Shown here in pieces: positions 6,932-13,832 of a DNA stretch of 15,014 nucleotides. Position numbers and translations under genes: made by a program. This DNA is from Bacillota bacterium (GTDB lineage: Bacteria; Bacillota; Bacilli; Alicyclobacillales; SLC66). Numbering within the stretch: position 1 is the first letter of the stretch; each line of letters starts with the position of its first letter. Location of the stretch: positions 1-15,014 of the forward strand of contig JAJZCJ010000051.1 in the NCBI GenBank assembly GCA_021846145.1. The letters run 5' to 3'. The notes under the pieces are model-generated. The model saw only the letters and a list, made by a program, of their open reading frames with translations, was not told the DNA's origin and did not search any database.

Positions 6932-7920
6932 AATTTCACCTTGCCTTTTATATCCGCTATAACCTTGCGACTCCTTAGGACATTAGTTACAGTCAGACGG
7001 ATAACCATCTCTTCAGTGGTCGAGTCTGCACTTCTTAAGTCAAAGCTATTCTTATAATTCCCCCACTTTTCCTCAATGAAATTTTTGGTTCGTTCTTTCG
7101 ATTTCATCTCCGGGTGGAACTCGTTATAATCACTAAGAATGCAGGAAACGAATTCAAAACGCTCGCTGTTGTTGTTGATAACGCCTCTGTACTTTTGCAG
7201 AATCTCAGTAACATCGCTGTCATCGTAATCTTCAAGTTCTGCGTCGTCTTCGCCTACTTGACAGAGTATTGCTATAACAGGCCAGATCATTCGTTTTTTT
7301 GTGATTGATGTCGTTAATTGTGATGCATTGATCGCAAAGGAATGTTGCCACAGTGCCAGCAAGTCGCTTGTCGAAATTTTGTGAACACCGAGATGGTTGA
7401 GGAATTCTGTCGTTAAGGTCGTCAGAACTTTGTAGCGTTCGTCATCTTTCTCACCGTGGAACTGCATCACGCAAACCGTCAGCAACGCAGTGTCGAAATC
7501 GTATCCTTTCAAGGAGCGAATATCGTTAATAGCTTGCTGACAAACGGTAGGCAGTTCCGAAAAAGGTACGATGTTAAGCGGGCTGCTGAACTTAAACATA
7601 GTCGTCGTGTCATTAAACGGATTTGGAGAATTTGTAATAAAAACAAGTTGTTCAACGTCAGATATCTTTGCAGCGTTGCTAAGCGTCCGTAGCCCATCGT
7701 CCAGTTTTTCTTTAACGTGACTGTAGTCGTCAGGTGTCATAACTGCTTTTGCCTGCGACATCAATATTTTTCCGTCAGCGAAGGTAATCTCGACATCTTC
7801 TGATTGTCCCTCAACTTTAACTTTGGAGGCTTTTTCAATGTTTTTAAGCATCAGCATAATTGCCGCATTACTTTGAAAATCCCAACCAAAGGCGGATGCC
7901 GATGCGTTTGAAGATTTCAT
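6928..7920 (-). CDS. Cap4/DUF4297-like dsDNA endonuclease, probable effector of a two-gene defence module
   Basis: The N-terminal 60 residues carry the Cap4/DUF4297 pattern of the PD-(D/E)xK superfamily. An early GWDFQ (11-15) occupies the conserved G-x-x-x-Q position; the acidic residues are E37 and E41-D42 in VEGQSEDVEI; and Q56-x-K58 in LMSQAKAV closes the active site. Domains of this type cut double-stranded DNA in CBASS (Cap4), Lamassu (LmuA) and ABC-3C effectors. Residues about 100-330 are mostly helical and contain LLALWQHSFAINASQL and TKKRMIWPVIAILCQ; I recognise no named domain there. The ATG at 7920 has a strong GGGAGG ribosome binding site at 8-base spacing. The gene begins 61 bp after the decayed brxL fragment and overlaps the ATPase gene by 4 bp. 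The frame is intact, unlike its upstream neighbours. Nuclease assignment is fairly secure; the defence role is inferred. Confidence 0.82.
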   Translation of the reverse strand: MKSSNASASAFGWDFQSNAAIMLMLKNIEKASKVKVEGQSEDVEITFADGKILMSQAKAVMTPDDYSHVKEKLDDGLRTLSNAAKISDVEQLVFITNSPNPFNDTTTMFKFSSPLNIVPFSELPTVCQQAINDIRSLKGYDFDTALLTVCVMQFHGEKDDERYKVLTTLTTEFLNHLGVHKISTSDLLALWQHSFAINASQLTTSITKKRMIWPVIAILCQVGEDDAELEDYDDSDVTEILQKYRGVINNNSERFEFVSCILSDYNEFHPEMKSKERTKNFIEEKWGNYKNSFDLRSADSTTEEMVIRLTVTNVLRSRKVIADIKGKVKL

Positions 7921-7981
7921 TTGATTATCCTCCCTTCGTCAGTATATCAGCATATAGTGATAGCAGGTGATTTACTTCTTA

Positions 7982-8420
7982 TTACACGCCCAAAGCCTTA
8001 AATACGGCTTCCTGCGGGGTTGTGTAAAATATCAGGCTGAATGCGCCGATGAGATCTGCAGGAACCGCGCCGAGTTTGGCGGCGAACGTTATCGGTATCA
8101 ATACCTTCTTCGCCCAGCATCGAGGCAGACACGCAGAACGCTTGCCAGTTCCTCCACTTTGAGAATCGTGCCGCTGATGCTGATTTCACCGAGAACGACA
8201 AGGCTTGAAAGTGTTGGCTTGCCTAGAGCGCAGGACGCAAGCGCAATCACGGTCGGGAGGGTCAGAAATGTCGTCATTCCGATGCCATTCAAGTCTTGGT
8301 AGTTGATAATGTAATCCTTCGTGGTCGTGCTGAGTTAACCACTTATCTGGTTGCCACTCGCTTTCAGGTAGTTGAACGCGGTGTTTGTGGCTTCCTTTGC
8401 GTCACGGTCGGAGCCAAGCC
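7982..8420 (-). pseudogene. brxL: Decayed C-terminal fragment of BREX Lon-like protein BrxL
   Basis: BrxL is the AAA+/Lon-like component of BREX phage-defence systems. Here only the C-terminal part remains, in three broken pieces on the minus strand. The first, AKEATNTAFNYLKASGNQISG, ends at an in-frame TAA (8335-8337). The next resumes with STTTKDYIINYQDLNGIGMT and runs through LGKPTLSSLVVLGEISISGT to CLDAG. A one-base deletion near 8110 then shifts the frame, and the remainder reads KKVLIPITFAAKLGAVPADL, then GAFSLIFYTTPQEAVFKALG and a stop at 7982. The order and wording match the Lon protease-like end of BrxL. The 5' part is missing: the similarity stops abruptly near 8420, where IS3-type sequence begins. 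No other BREX gene is in the window. It cannot encode a working protein. Confidence 0.8.
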
Positions 8421-9002
8421 TTTTGTCCCACTCGTACGCCCTGTTCCGGTAAGACCCTTGTAATCTTTGGACTCCCGTACAATCGGCGACAGGACAGGAA
8501 GATTTCGTGTATGCGCTTTGTAAGGTCTCTGCGACGTCGTTTGCGCGCACTGTCCGACCGCCGCCTTAGCCAGGCATAATAACCGCTTCGATAAACCTCT
8601 AGGACTCTGCACATCTTCTGAACCGAAAATTCGAAGCGGTGATCATAGATGACTTGATACCTTACTTCCGGTTACGATGCGCACCGCTTTTTTAACATTT
8701 CAAGTTCCTCTCGAACTTCGCGGTTCAATCGTTCCAAGTCACGTGTTGCGCATCTGGTTTCAAGTTTTCAGACCCACGAAAGGATGCTTTGGATCCTTTT
8801 TGTATTAGGCAATCCAGCCGTACACGGTCTTCTGGAAAATCTCGGGATTGTGGGCAAATTTGGAGGCGACTTTTCCCTCCTCCAAGACCAACTTCACTGT
8901 GTTCAGTTTAAAGTCTGCATCATACCGCTTTGTCATCGTAGGCACCTCGGATTTGCTTATTTCATATTCTCGATTCCTTGTGTCCAAACTTTGAGCCTAA
9001 CA
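8421..9002 (-). pseudogene. Decayed IS3-family (IS150-like) insertion sequence, 3' truncated
   Basis: On the minus strand, an orfA begins at 8936 (ATG with a GAGGTG ribosome binding site) with MTKRYDADFKLNTVKLVLEE, including the helix-turn-helix region, and runs to KTVYGWIA, where a stop breaks it. Several stops and frameshifts follow through YKKDPK and LKKAVRIV-like sequence. An orfB start with MCRVLEVYRSGYYAWLRR and RLYGSPKITRVLPEQGVRVG (8614 down to about 8421) follows, then homology ends abruptly against the brxL fragment. The DDE catalytic core and the right end are gone. The likely left end is TGTTAGGC near 9002, followed by an AAAGTTTGGACACA segment of the kind seen at the ends of IS3-family elements; this boundary is approximate. 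Confidence 0.78.
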
Positions 9003-9027
9003 CCAGAGATAGAAATGTTCACAACAA

Positions 9028-9051
9028 CCCCAGGCAAATTCCCGCCTGGGG
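9028..9051 (-). terminator. Possible terminator hairpin upstream of the IS3 relic
   Basis: A perfect 8-bp stem CCCCAGGC/GCCTGGGG encloses an 8-base loop. On the minus strand it is followed by TTGTTGTG, a weak T-rich tail. It could end transcripts from the small gene to its right, but the tail is poor. Confidence 0.35.
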
Positions 9052-9185
9052 TATGAAAACAATTCCTGTCTGGTGAGATATCAGGATCTTCTCACGAGCG
9101 ACACACAGCACTCCACATGTATCGAGACTGTAGATGCATTTGATATTAGAATATTCACAAACCAGGTTTAGGCGTTCCCGTTATT

Positions 9186-9206
9186 TGTCAACACGGTGTG
9201 TTGACA
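9186..9206. other. 21-bp perfect palindrome, operator-like
   Basis: Arms TGTCAACAC and GTGTTGACA (9 bp, perfect) flank GGT. No T-run follows on either strand, so it looks more like a dimeric regulator site or an element end than a terminator. No promoter or intact gene start is nearby; the small minus-strand gene ends 36 bp to the right. Confidence 0.6.
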
Positions 9207-9241
9207 CTACACATTCAACATGTCTGGTCTGTGGGAACATT

Positions 9242-9490
9242 TCAATTATAGCATTCCCCACCGTCTCCTTCATTGCGATGCCCCTTCATCAATACCTCCG
9301 CCACATAATCAGCAAACTGCCGCAATTCTTCCCCACACCGCTCCGCATACGCCGCTTCCCAGCGATACAACAGATCATGTTGCTCGGCAGGCAACAAAGC
9401 CTTCATCCGTTCCATGAAATTTTCCGTATTCGCTGGCTTCCCAATGAATCCATGTTCATCATAGAAATCATCAATCAGTTTTTCTGTCAA
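9242..9490 (-). CDS. Small hypothetical protein, doubtful
   Basis: I do not recognise a family. The frame encodes a charged, helix-rich polypeptide with a protein-like composition: LIDDFYDEHGFIGKPANTEN, then an amphipathic stretch with LLPAEQHDLLYRWEAAYAER and ELRQFADYVAEVLMKG. The frame is open from a GTG at 9535, but its first codons (SGSGWPLWQ) lie inside a dispersed repeat, so that start is suspect. A TTG at 9490, preceded by AAGGCG, lies just outside the repeat and would give about 82 residues; I used it. It may be a whole small gene or a fragment of a larger gene cut by the repeat. It lies between the ssrA-proximal repeats and the IS3 relic and has no visible partner. Confidence 0.35.
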   Translation of the reverse strand: MTEKLIDDFYDEHGFIGKPANTENFMERMKALLPAEQHDLLYRWEAAYAERCGEELRQFADYVAEVLMKGHRNEGDGGECYN

Positions 9491-9509
9491 TAATCGCCTT
9501 GCAATTTGC

Positions 9510-9574
9510 CACAATGGCCATCCACTCCCGGACACGTTTGTCCGACTTTAGCTTGGTTCCCGGCTGTAAGCAAG
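9510..9574. repeat. Dispersed repeat, copy 1 (pairs with 9841-9906)
   Basis: This stretch shares roughly 70 percent identity by eye with 9841-9906 in the same orientation. The best-conserved blocks are CATCCACTCCCG, GACTTTA and GTAAGCAAG in the same order and spacing. It overlaps the upstream part of the small hypothetical frame. Confidence 0.7.
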
Positions 9575-9661
9575 TGGAATGTTGAGATTTTTGTGAACCG
9601 AAAAAAAACCTAGGATTTAGTTGTATTAACGGCTATGCAGTGCTGAAATATCGAGAAATTG

Positions 9662-9742
9662 ACGGTGATGACGGTACCGGCGGTTCTGCGGAGTTCAAAT
9701 GTCGAAGATTCAACGGTGATGACGGTACTAGCGGTTCTACGG
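9662..9742. repeat. Two tandem 51-bp repeat units
   Basis: The 30-base block at 9662-9691 recurs at 9713-9742 with 27 of 30 identical bases, giving a period of 51 bp, or 17 codons. Both begin ACGGTGATGACGGTAC. On the minus strand one open frame reads the units as RRTASTVITV and RRTAGTVITV, a 17-residue period. That frame is only 65 codons with no ribosome binding site, so I do not call it a gene. Apart from the repeats, 9575-10071 holds no feature I can support. Confidence 0.75.
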
Positions 9743-9840
9743 TACCAGAAAAGTGCGGAATCATCAGTGCCAAATGAATACTTTGAAAAAACGGACAACG
9801 TATCCACCTAAAATAAAATCACCCAATCAAGCAGATTTCA

Positions 9841-9906
9841 CACAACGGACATCCACTCCCGTAAACGTTGTATCTGACTTTACCTCACGTTCCGGTGGTA
9901 AGCAAG
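9841..9906. repeat. Dispersed repeat, copy 2 (pairs with 9510-9574)
   Basis: The second copy, 331 bp from the first and in the same orientation, ends in the same GTAAGCAAG block. Immediately beyond the block the two copies diverge. Confidence 0.7.
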
Positions 9907-10071
9907 ACATACGACTTCGGTACGAGTAATCTGGCCTATCCTATCATTCAACGAGCATCAACCCAAATGCAAATATACAAATTGTATTAATCCACTGTCC
10001 CGAATGTATACCTTTTTTCAAGTTGTATATGCATTTGTATGCTTTTCACCCGAAGTTAACTCAACTGAAAG

Positions 10072-10102
10072 CGAAAAACCCGCTATACTAGCGGGTTTTT
10101 CG
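10072..10102 (-). terminator. Rho-independent terminator of ssrA
   Basis: A 7-bp stem CCCGCTA/TAGCGGG with a 3-base loop is flanked by five A and five T residues, so it can act on both strands. It begins 13 bp after the mature tmRNA 3' end on the minus strand and marks the last housekeeping feature before the accessory region. Confidence 0.9.
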
Positions 10103-10114
10103 ACTATGATTTGA

Positions 10115-10488
10115 TGGAGGCGAGGGGAATCGAACCCCTGTCCGGAGACTCCGCTACACTCGCTTCTACGGGCGTAGTCGCTCATTTGTCAGTTCGCCCT
10201 GTGCGCGCGAGACAACGCGCTCGCATTCGGGCTAGCTCGCGATTGGTTCGCCGACAGCCCACGAGCACTGCTGCCGACTATCCCACTAAGGTTACGCCTC
10301 TACATCATCATGGGAGAATGATATAAAAGCGTCGCAAAGCGCTTATTAGGCAGCTAATGCGAGGTTGCTTGTGAAGGTGTTACGTTTGTTTTTTGCGTTT
10401 GTGTTTAGGCCTGCGTGATTAACGTGTGCGCAGCCCCACGGCCCGCCACTGATGCTCGAACCATCCCCGTCGAATCCAGAACGCCCCC
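10115..10488 (-). ncRNA. ssrA: Transfer-messenger RNA (tmRNA)
   Basis: tmRNA frees ribosomes stalled on broken mRNAs and tags the unfinished protein for proteolysis; SmpB is its partner. The tRNA-like ends pair as GGGGGCG (5') with CGCCTCC (3') and include the G3:U70 pair read by alanyl-tRNA synthetase. The T arm GGGGTTCGATTCCCC is intact at the 3' end. The mature 3' end is A at 10115; the genome then reads TCA, so CCA must be added after transcription. The tag frame (10411 down to 10346) begins with resume codon GGC, starts GLNTNAKNK, ends SNLALAA, and stops with a double TAATAA. At 374 nt the length is normal. It lies 71 bp after smpB. Confidence 0.96.
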
Positions 10489-10514
10489 ATGAAGACGCCA
10501 AAAGTCTGACGTAC

Positions 10515-10520
10515 ATTATA
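10515..10520 (-). promoter_or_regulatory. Likely -10 box of the ssrA promoter
   Basis: A consensus TATAAT lies 26 bp before the mature 5' end of tmRNA, consistent with a short leader removed by RNase P. At 17-18 bases upstream the -35 region (AAAGTG or similar) is poor. ssrA may also be read through from smpB, as no terminator is seen between them. Confidence 0.5.
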
Positions 10521-10559
10521 ATATAGCACAAACATGCCACTTTGCATACAAGGAAATTT

Positions 10560-11045
10560 TTACCCCTTTTGCCGCTCCCGAAATGCCCGCTGAATCTCTC
10601 GCGCCGCATCACGATTGGCCTCAGACTGTCGCTTGTCGTAATTTTTCTTGCCCTTTGCGATCGCCAACTCGATTTTGCAAAATCCGCCCCGCAAATACAG
10701 GCGCAACGGCACCAGCGTATAGCCCTGCTCCTTCGTCAATCCGATCAACTTGCGAATCTCCGATCGCCGCAGCAACAGCTTGCGCATGCGCAGCGGTTCA
10801 TGGTTAAATCGATTCCCCGCCTCATAAGGGCTGATGTGCAGATTGAATAAATAGACTTCACCTCGCTCCACTCGGGCATAACTATCCCTAAGATTAGCGC
10901 GACCCATACGAATCGACTTGATCTCTGTTCCGGTCAACACCATGCCCGCTTCAAAGGTTTCCTCAACAAAAAAATCATGAGTCGCCTTTTTGTTTTGTGC
11001 TACCGTTTTGATGCCTTTTTCACCGGAAATTGCACTCTGAGCCAT
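10560..11045 (-). CDS. smpB: SsrA-binding protein SmpB
   Basis: SmpB binds the tRNA-like domain of tmRNA, brings it to stalled ribosomes and uses its basic C-terminal tail to probe the empty mRNA channel. The 161 residues show the family pattern: [20 protein letters not shown] near the N-terminus, [19 protein letters not shown], then [12 protein letters not shown], and a basic tail with KGKKNYDKR and [13 protein letters not shown]. An in-frame TTG at 11048 would add one residue, but the ATG at 11045 is better placed after GGGGTG. It is on the same strand as ssrA, directly upstream. It has a slightly long N-terminal extension (about 10 residues before NKKA). Intact. Confidence 0.96.
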   Translation of the reverse strand: MAQSAISGEKGIKTVAQNKKATHDFFVEETFEAGMVLTGTEIKSIRMGRANLRDSYARVERGEVYLFNLHISPYEAGNRFNHEPLRMRKLLLRRSEIRKLIGLTKEQGYTLVPLRLYLRGGFCKIELAIAKGKKNYDKRQSEANRDAAREIQRAFRERQKG

Positions 11046-11067
11046 CAAATCACCCCAAATAGTATGT

Positions 11068-11095
11068 CACATTTATGAATTCTAGCGTAAATGTG
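11068..11095. promoter_or_regulatory. Inverted repeat between smpB and pckA, possible operator
   Basis: Arms CACATTTA and TAAATGTG (8 bp, perfect) are separated by 12 bases. It directly abuts the -35 box of the pckA promoter and lies 23 bp from the smpB start, so a bound regulator could touch either gene. The regulator is unknown. Confidence 0.45.
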
Positions 11096-11124
11096 TTGCA
11101 ATAATCATAGAATAAAGCTATGTT
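11096..11124 (+). promoter_or_regulatory. Promoter of pckA (sigma-A type)
   Basis: TTGCAA (11096-11101) and TATGTT (11119-11124) are separated by exactly 17 bases. Transcription would start near 11131, giving a leader of about 53 nt before the TTG start at 11184. TTGCAA is its own reverse complement, so it could also serve a promoter toward smpB, but no good -10 was seen that way. Confidence 0.65.
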
Positions 11125-11128
11125 AATC

Positions 11129-11143
11129 TTGATGATTCATCAA
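11129..11143. promoter_or_regulatory. Perfect palindrome at the pckA transcription start, candidate operator
   Basis: TTGATGA-T-TCATCAA is a perfect palindrome with 7-bp arms. It starts 4 bp after the -10 box and covers the expected +1, a position where a bound repressor would block transcription. pckA is usually controlled by glycolytic signals in Firmicutes (CcpN in Bacillus subtilis); I cannot assign this site to CcpN or any other protein. Confidence 0.5.
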
Positions 11144-11183
11144 ACTCACGCACTTGAGTATGCAAGGGACAGGAGGCATCCCA

Positions 11184-12767
11184 TTGATTAATAATACACT
11201 AACCGACCACTTGAATGACATTCTTCAATCCGCACAGACTTATTATAACCTGTCCACTTCAGAACTGGTGGAAATGGCACTTGCACGTAAGGAAGCCATT
11301 CTCACAGACACAGGTGCGTTACGTGCCACCACTGGCAAATTTACAGGTCGATCCCCTAAAGATAAATTTTTTGTCTTGGATAGTGAAAGTGAGCACACAG
11401 TACACTGGGGCAAAGTCAATCACAAAATTGACGAATCCTCGTTCCAACACTTGTACCAAGAAGCATTAAGTTTCATTAAAAAGAACGGTGCCTTCGTATT
11501 CCAAGGATTTGCTGGTGCCGACGATGCGCTGCGCATGCCCATTCGCGTGGTCACCCAATATGCGTGGCACAGCCTTTTTGCCCATCAACTGTTCATCCGG
11601 CCACAAGCAGACGAGCTTGAAAATCACCAAGCAGAATTCACCATCATCGACCTCCCGTCTCTTAAAGCAGATCCACAGCGCGATGGCACGAACTCCGATA
11701 CGTTTATTTTTGTTTCACTTGCGCATAAAATTGTACTCATCGGCGGGACAGAATACGCTGGTGAAATTAAAAAATCAGTGTTTACCATTCTCAATTATTT
11801 TCTCCCCAAAAAACAGGTATTGCCAATGCACTGCTCTGCTAACCAAGCCACAGACAGCGATCACGTCGCACTCTTTTTCGGTCTCTCCGGCACCGGCAAA
11901 ACCACGCTTTCCGCCGACCCGCTGCGCAGCCTGATCGGCGATGACGAACACGGTTGGGGCGATGATGGTGTGTTCAACTTTGAAGGTGGCTGTTACGCCA
12001 AATGCATCGGCCTTTCCGAAGAGCAGGAACCGCAAATCTGGAATGCCATTCAATATGGCACTGTGCTTGAGAACGTCGTTGTCGATACCCACACGCGCGA
12101 GGCCGATTACAAGTCAGCCGAACTGACCGAAAACACCCGTGCAGCGTATCCCATCGAATATATACCTAATGTTAAGCTGCCAAGCAATGGCGGCCATCCC
12201 TCCGTGGTCATCTTTTTAACAGCAGATGCCTCCGGTGTGCTACCGCCAATTTCAAAACTGACCAAAGAACAAGCGATGTATCACTTCCTATCCGGCTACA
12301 CAAGTAAACTTGCTGGCACCGAACGCGGTGTGACATCACCTGAGGCGACCTTCTCCTCCTGCTTTGGCGAGCCGTTCCTGCCGCTCCATCCTGTGACTTA
12401 TGCTAACATGTTGGGCGAAAAGCTTGACAAGCACCACACGACTGTCTATCTCGTCAACACCGGTTGGACGGGCGGCGCATACGGCACAGGCAAGCGCATG
12501 AAGCTCTCCTATACACGCACCATGGTAGAAGCTGCCCTGTCAGGCGAACTAGACCGCGCGGAGTATACCAAGGATGCGACATTCGGACTAGCCATTCCGG
12601 TCAGCGTCGCAGGCGTACCAAGCGAAGTGCTGCAACCACGCAACACGTGGCACAATGGCACTGATTACGACAAAGCTGCGCATCAACTGGCAGAGGCTTT
12701 TCGCAATAACTTCGAGAAGTTTTCCGAAGTCCCAGATGCCATTAAAAATGCAGGCCCTATCGCCTAA
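11184..12767 (+). CDS. pckA: Phosphoenolpyruvate carboxykinase (ATP)
   Basis: This cytoplasmic enzyme converts oxaloacetate and ATP to phosphoenolpyruvate, CO2 and ADP, the entry step of gluconeogenesis. The substrate-site segment [13 protein letters not shown] is near residue 51-63, the phosphate-binding loop [11 protein letters not shown] is at about 233-243, and the metal/kinase motif IGDDEHGW is at 251-258, followed by [11 protein letters not shown]. All point to the ATP-dependent family. The frame is open from 11154, but a perfect AGGAGG at 11171-11176 lies 7 bases before TTG at 11184. That start gives 527 residues, the same length as the Bacillus subtilis enzyme, so I chose it. It is a single-gene unit with its own promoter and terminator, facing the sugar kinase gene. 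Intact. Confidence 0.96.
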   Translation: MINNTLTDHLNDILQSAQTYYNLSTSELVEMALARKEAILTDTGALRATTGKFTGRSPKDKFFVLDSESEHTVHWGKVNHKIDESSFQHLYQEALSFIKKNGAFVFQGFAGADDALRMPIRVVTQYAWHSLFAHQLFIRPQADELENHQAEFTIIDLPSLKADPQRDGTNSDTFIFVSLAHKIVLIGGTEYAGEIKKSVFTILNYFLPKKQVLPMHCSANQATDSDHVALFFGLSGTGKTTLSADPLRSLIGDDEHGWGDDGVFNFEGGCYAKCIGLSEEQEPQIWNAIQYGTVLENVVVDTHTREADYKSAELTENTRAAYPIEYIPNVKLPSNGGHPSVVIFLTADASGVLPPISKLTKEQAMYHFLSGYTSKLAGTERGVTSPEATFSSCFGEPFLPLHPVTYANMLGEKLDKHHTTVYLVNTGWTGGAYGTGKRMKLSYTRTMVEAALSGELDRAEYTKDATFGLAIPVSVAGVPSEVLQPRNTWHNGTDYDKAAHQLAEAFRNNFEKFSEVPDAIKNAGPIA

Positions 12768-12785
12768 GACACCGAATTTACATCC

Positions 12786-12816
12786 AGCCCCCCTTGCCAT
12801 CGCGAGGGGGGCTTTT
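12786..12816 (+). terminator. Rho-independent terminator of pckA
   Basis: A strong hairpin of about 12 bp (AGCCCCCCTTGC paired with GCGAGGGGGGCT, loop CATC) is followed by TTTT. It starts 18 bp after the pckA stop and ends against the stop of the oppositely oriented sugar kinase gene, so it separates the convergent genes. Confidence 0.88.
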
Positions 12817-13788
12817 CTATTTACCCATAAATGCCAACACCTCAGCGCGTGTCGGCATCGACGTCATTGCGCCCGTGCGCGTCACGCTAATCGCTGCTGC
12901 AGCCGATGCAAATTGAATATAAGTGGTCCACTGCTGCTCGTCCAGCCCATAAAGGTCTGACGACTGTACCCTATCTTTTTGCAATTGATACAAAATAGCC
13001 CCAATAAACGTGTCCCCTGCGCCTGTCGCATCCACCGCTTGCACACGAAACCCTTCCACACGCAGCGGCTCCTGCCATTGCGGCGCACTCACCAACGACC
13101 CACTTCCCCCAAGCGTACAAATGACCACCGCCTCCGTGCGACCTCGGATGGCACGAAGCGCCGCCTCCAAATCTGATTCCCCAGTCAACCACAACAACTC
13201 CGCTTCATTGCACTTAACCAGTCGTGCCTCCGGTAACAGCGGTGCCAATCGCGCCTTTGCAAGTTCCGGCTGACTCCAAAATGCCGGACGCAAGTTGACA
13301 TCAAGGCTTAACCATCCGCCAGCCTCGCCAATGCGCGTCGCAATTCGCTGGACACTTGCGTAAATTGGCTCTTCCGCCAGTGAATTAGAACCCATGTGTA
13401 CCACATCGTTTGCCGTCAAAGGGAGCGTCTCCGCCATTATTTCCGATAAAAATACATCCGCCCCCGGAGTTCGCACAAAAAAATAATCCGGCTCCCCTGC
13501 TCGCCTCGCCACAAAAGCCAATGTCGTCGGCGATTCCTGCGTGCGCTCGACATAATCCACGTTGACCTGATACGCACGCAGCGCATCCACCAGAAACTCG
13601 CCAAAAGGATCGTTGCCCACACAGCCGACAAATGCCGACTGCCCCCCCAAGCGCGCGACCGCCACCGCAGCATTGGCAGGTGCCCCTCCAGGATGCTTAG
13701 CGAACGCTTTTGCCTCCTGGACGGACACATTTTCCTCCATTGCCGTAAAATCAATTAACAATTCCCCCACCGCATAGACCCTAGCCAT
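12817..13788 (-). CDS. PfkB-family sugar kinase, probable fructokinase
   Basis: This enzyme probably phosphorylates a hexose (fructose to fructose-6-phosphate) with ATP in the cytoplasm. The 323 residues begin with the usual strand VYAVGELLIDF, followed by the first PfkB signature around GGAPANAAVAVARLGG (34-49). The second signature, DATGAGDTFIGA, holds the anion hole and the catalytic Asp259. Length is normal. The overall wording is closest to bacterial fructokinases of the ScrK/FrK group, but related ribokinase-type enzymes such as 2-keto-3-deoxygluconate kinase cannot be ruled out from motifs alone. The ATG has an AGGAGAGGGG ribosome binding site. The gene lies 44 bp after rnr, on the same strand, and is convergent with pckA. 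No sugar transporter or hydrolase accompanies it. Confidence 0.88.
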   Translation of the reverse strand: MARVYAVGELLIDFTAMEENVSVQEAKAFAKHPGGAPANAAVAVARLGGQSAFVGCVGNDPFGEFLVDALRAYQVNVDYVERTQESPTTLAFVARRAGEPDYFFVRTPGADVFLSEIMAETLPLTANDVVHMGSNSLAEEPIYASVQRIATRIGEAGGWLSLDVNLRPAFWSQPELAKARLAPLLPEARLVKCNEAELLWLTGESDLEAALRAIRGRTEAVVICTLGGSGSLVSAPQWQEPLRVEGFRVQAVDATGAGDTFIGAILYQLQKDRVQSSDLYGLDEQQWTTYIQFASAAAAISVTRTGAMTSMPTRAEVLAFMGK

Positions 13789-13832
13789 GATGTTCCCCTC
13801 TCCTTTGTCACCCCGGCAAAATTCGACTTACA

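Noticed and set aside
7921..7981. Promoter for the nuclease gene with a TATACT -10 box
   Set aside because: No acceptable -35 at 16-18 bases; the gene may have been read from brxL originally.
8335..8614. Minus-strand open frames at 8335-8550 and 8402-8614 as separate genes
   Set aside because: They are chimeras across the IS3/brxL junction: each begins in IS3 orfB sequence and ends in brxL sequence or at a stop just inside it.
9662..9742. Possible CRISPR array
   Set aside because: Only two units, spacer-sized gap not seen as unique sequence between short identical repeats, and no cas genes in the window.
9610..9807. 65-codon minus-strand frame containing the 17-residue repeat
   Set aside because: GTG start without a ribosome binding site, odd composition, no homology recognised; recorded only as a DNA repeat.
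11154..11183. Upstream TTG/ATG starts (11154, 11160) for pckA
   Set aside because: The AGGAGG at 11171-11176 would lie inside the coding region; TTG at 11184 has correct spacing and gives the family length of 527.
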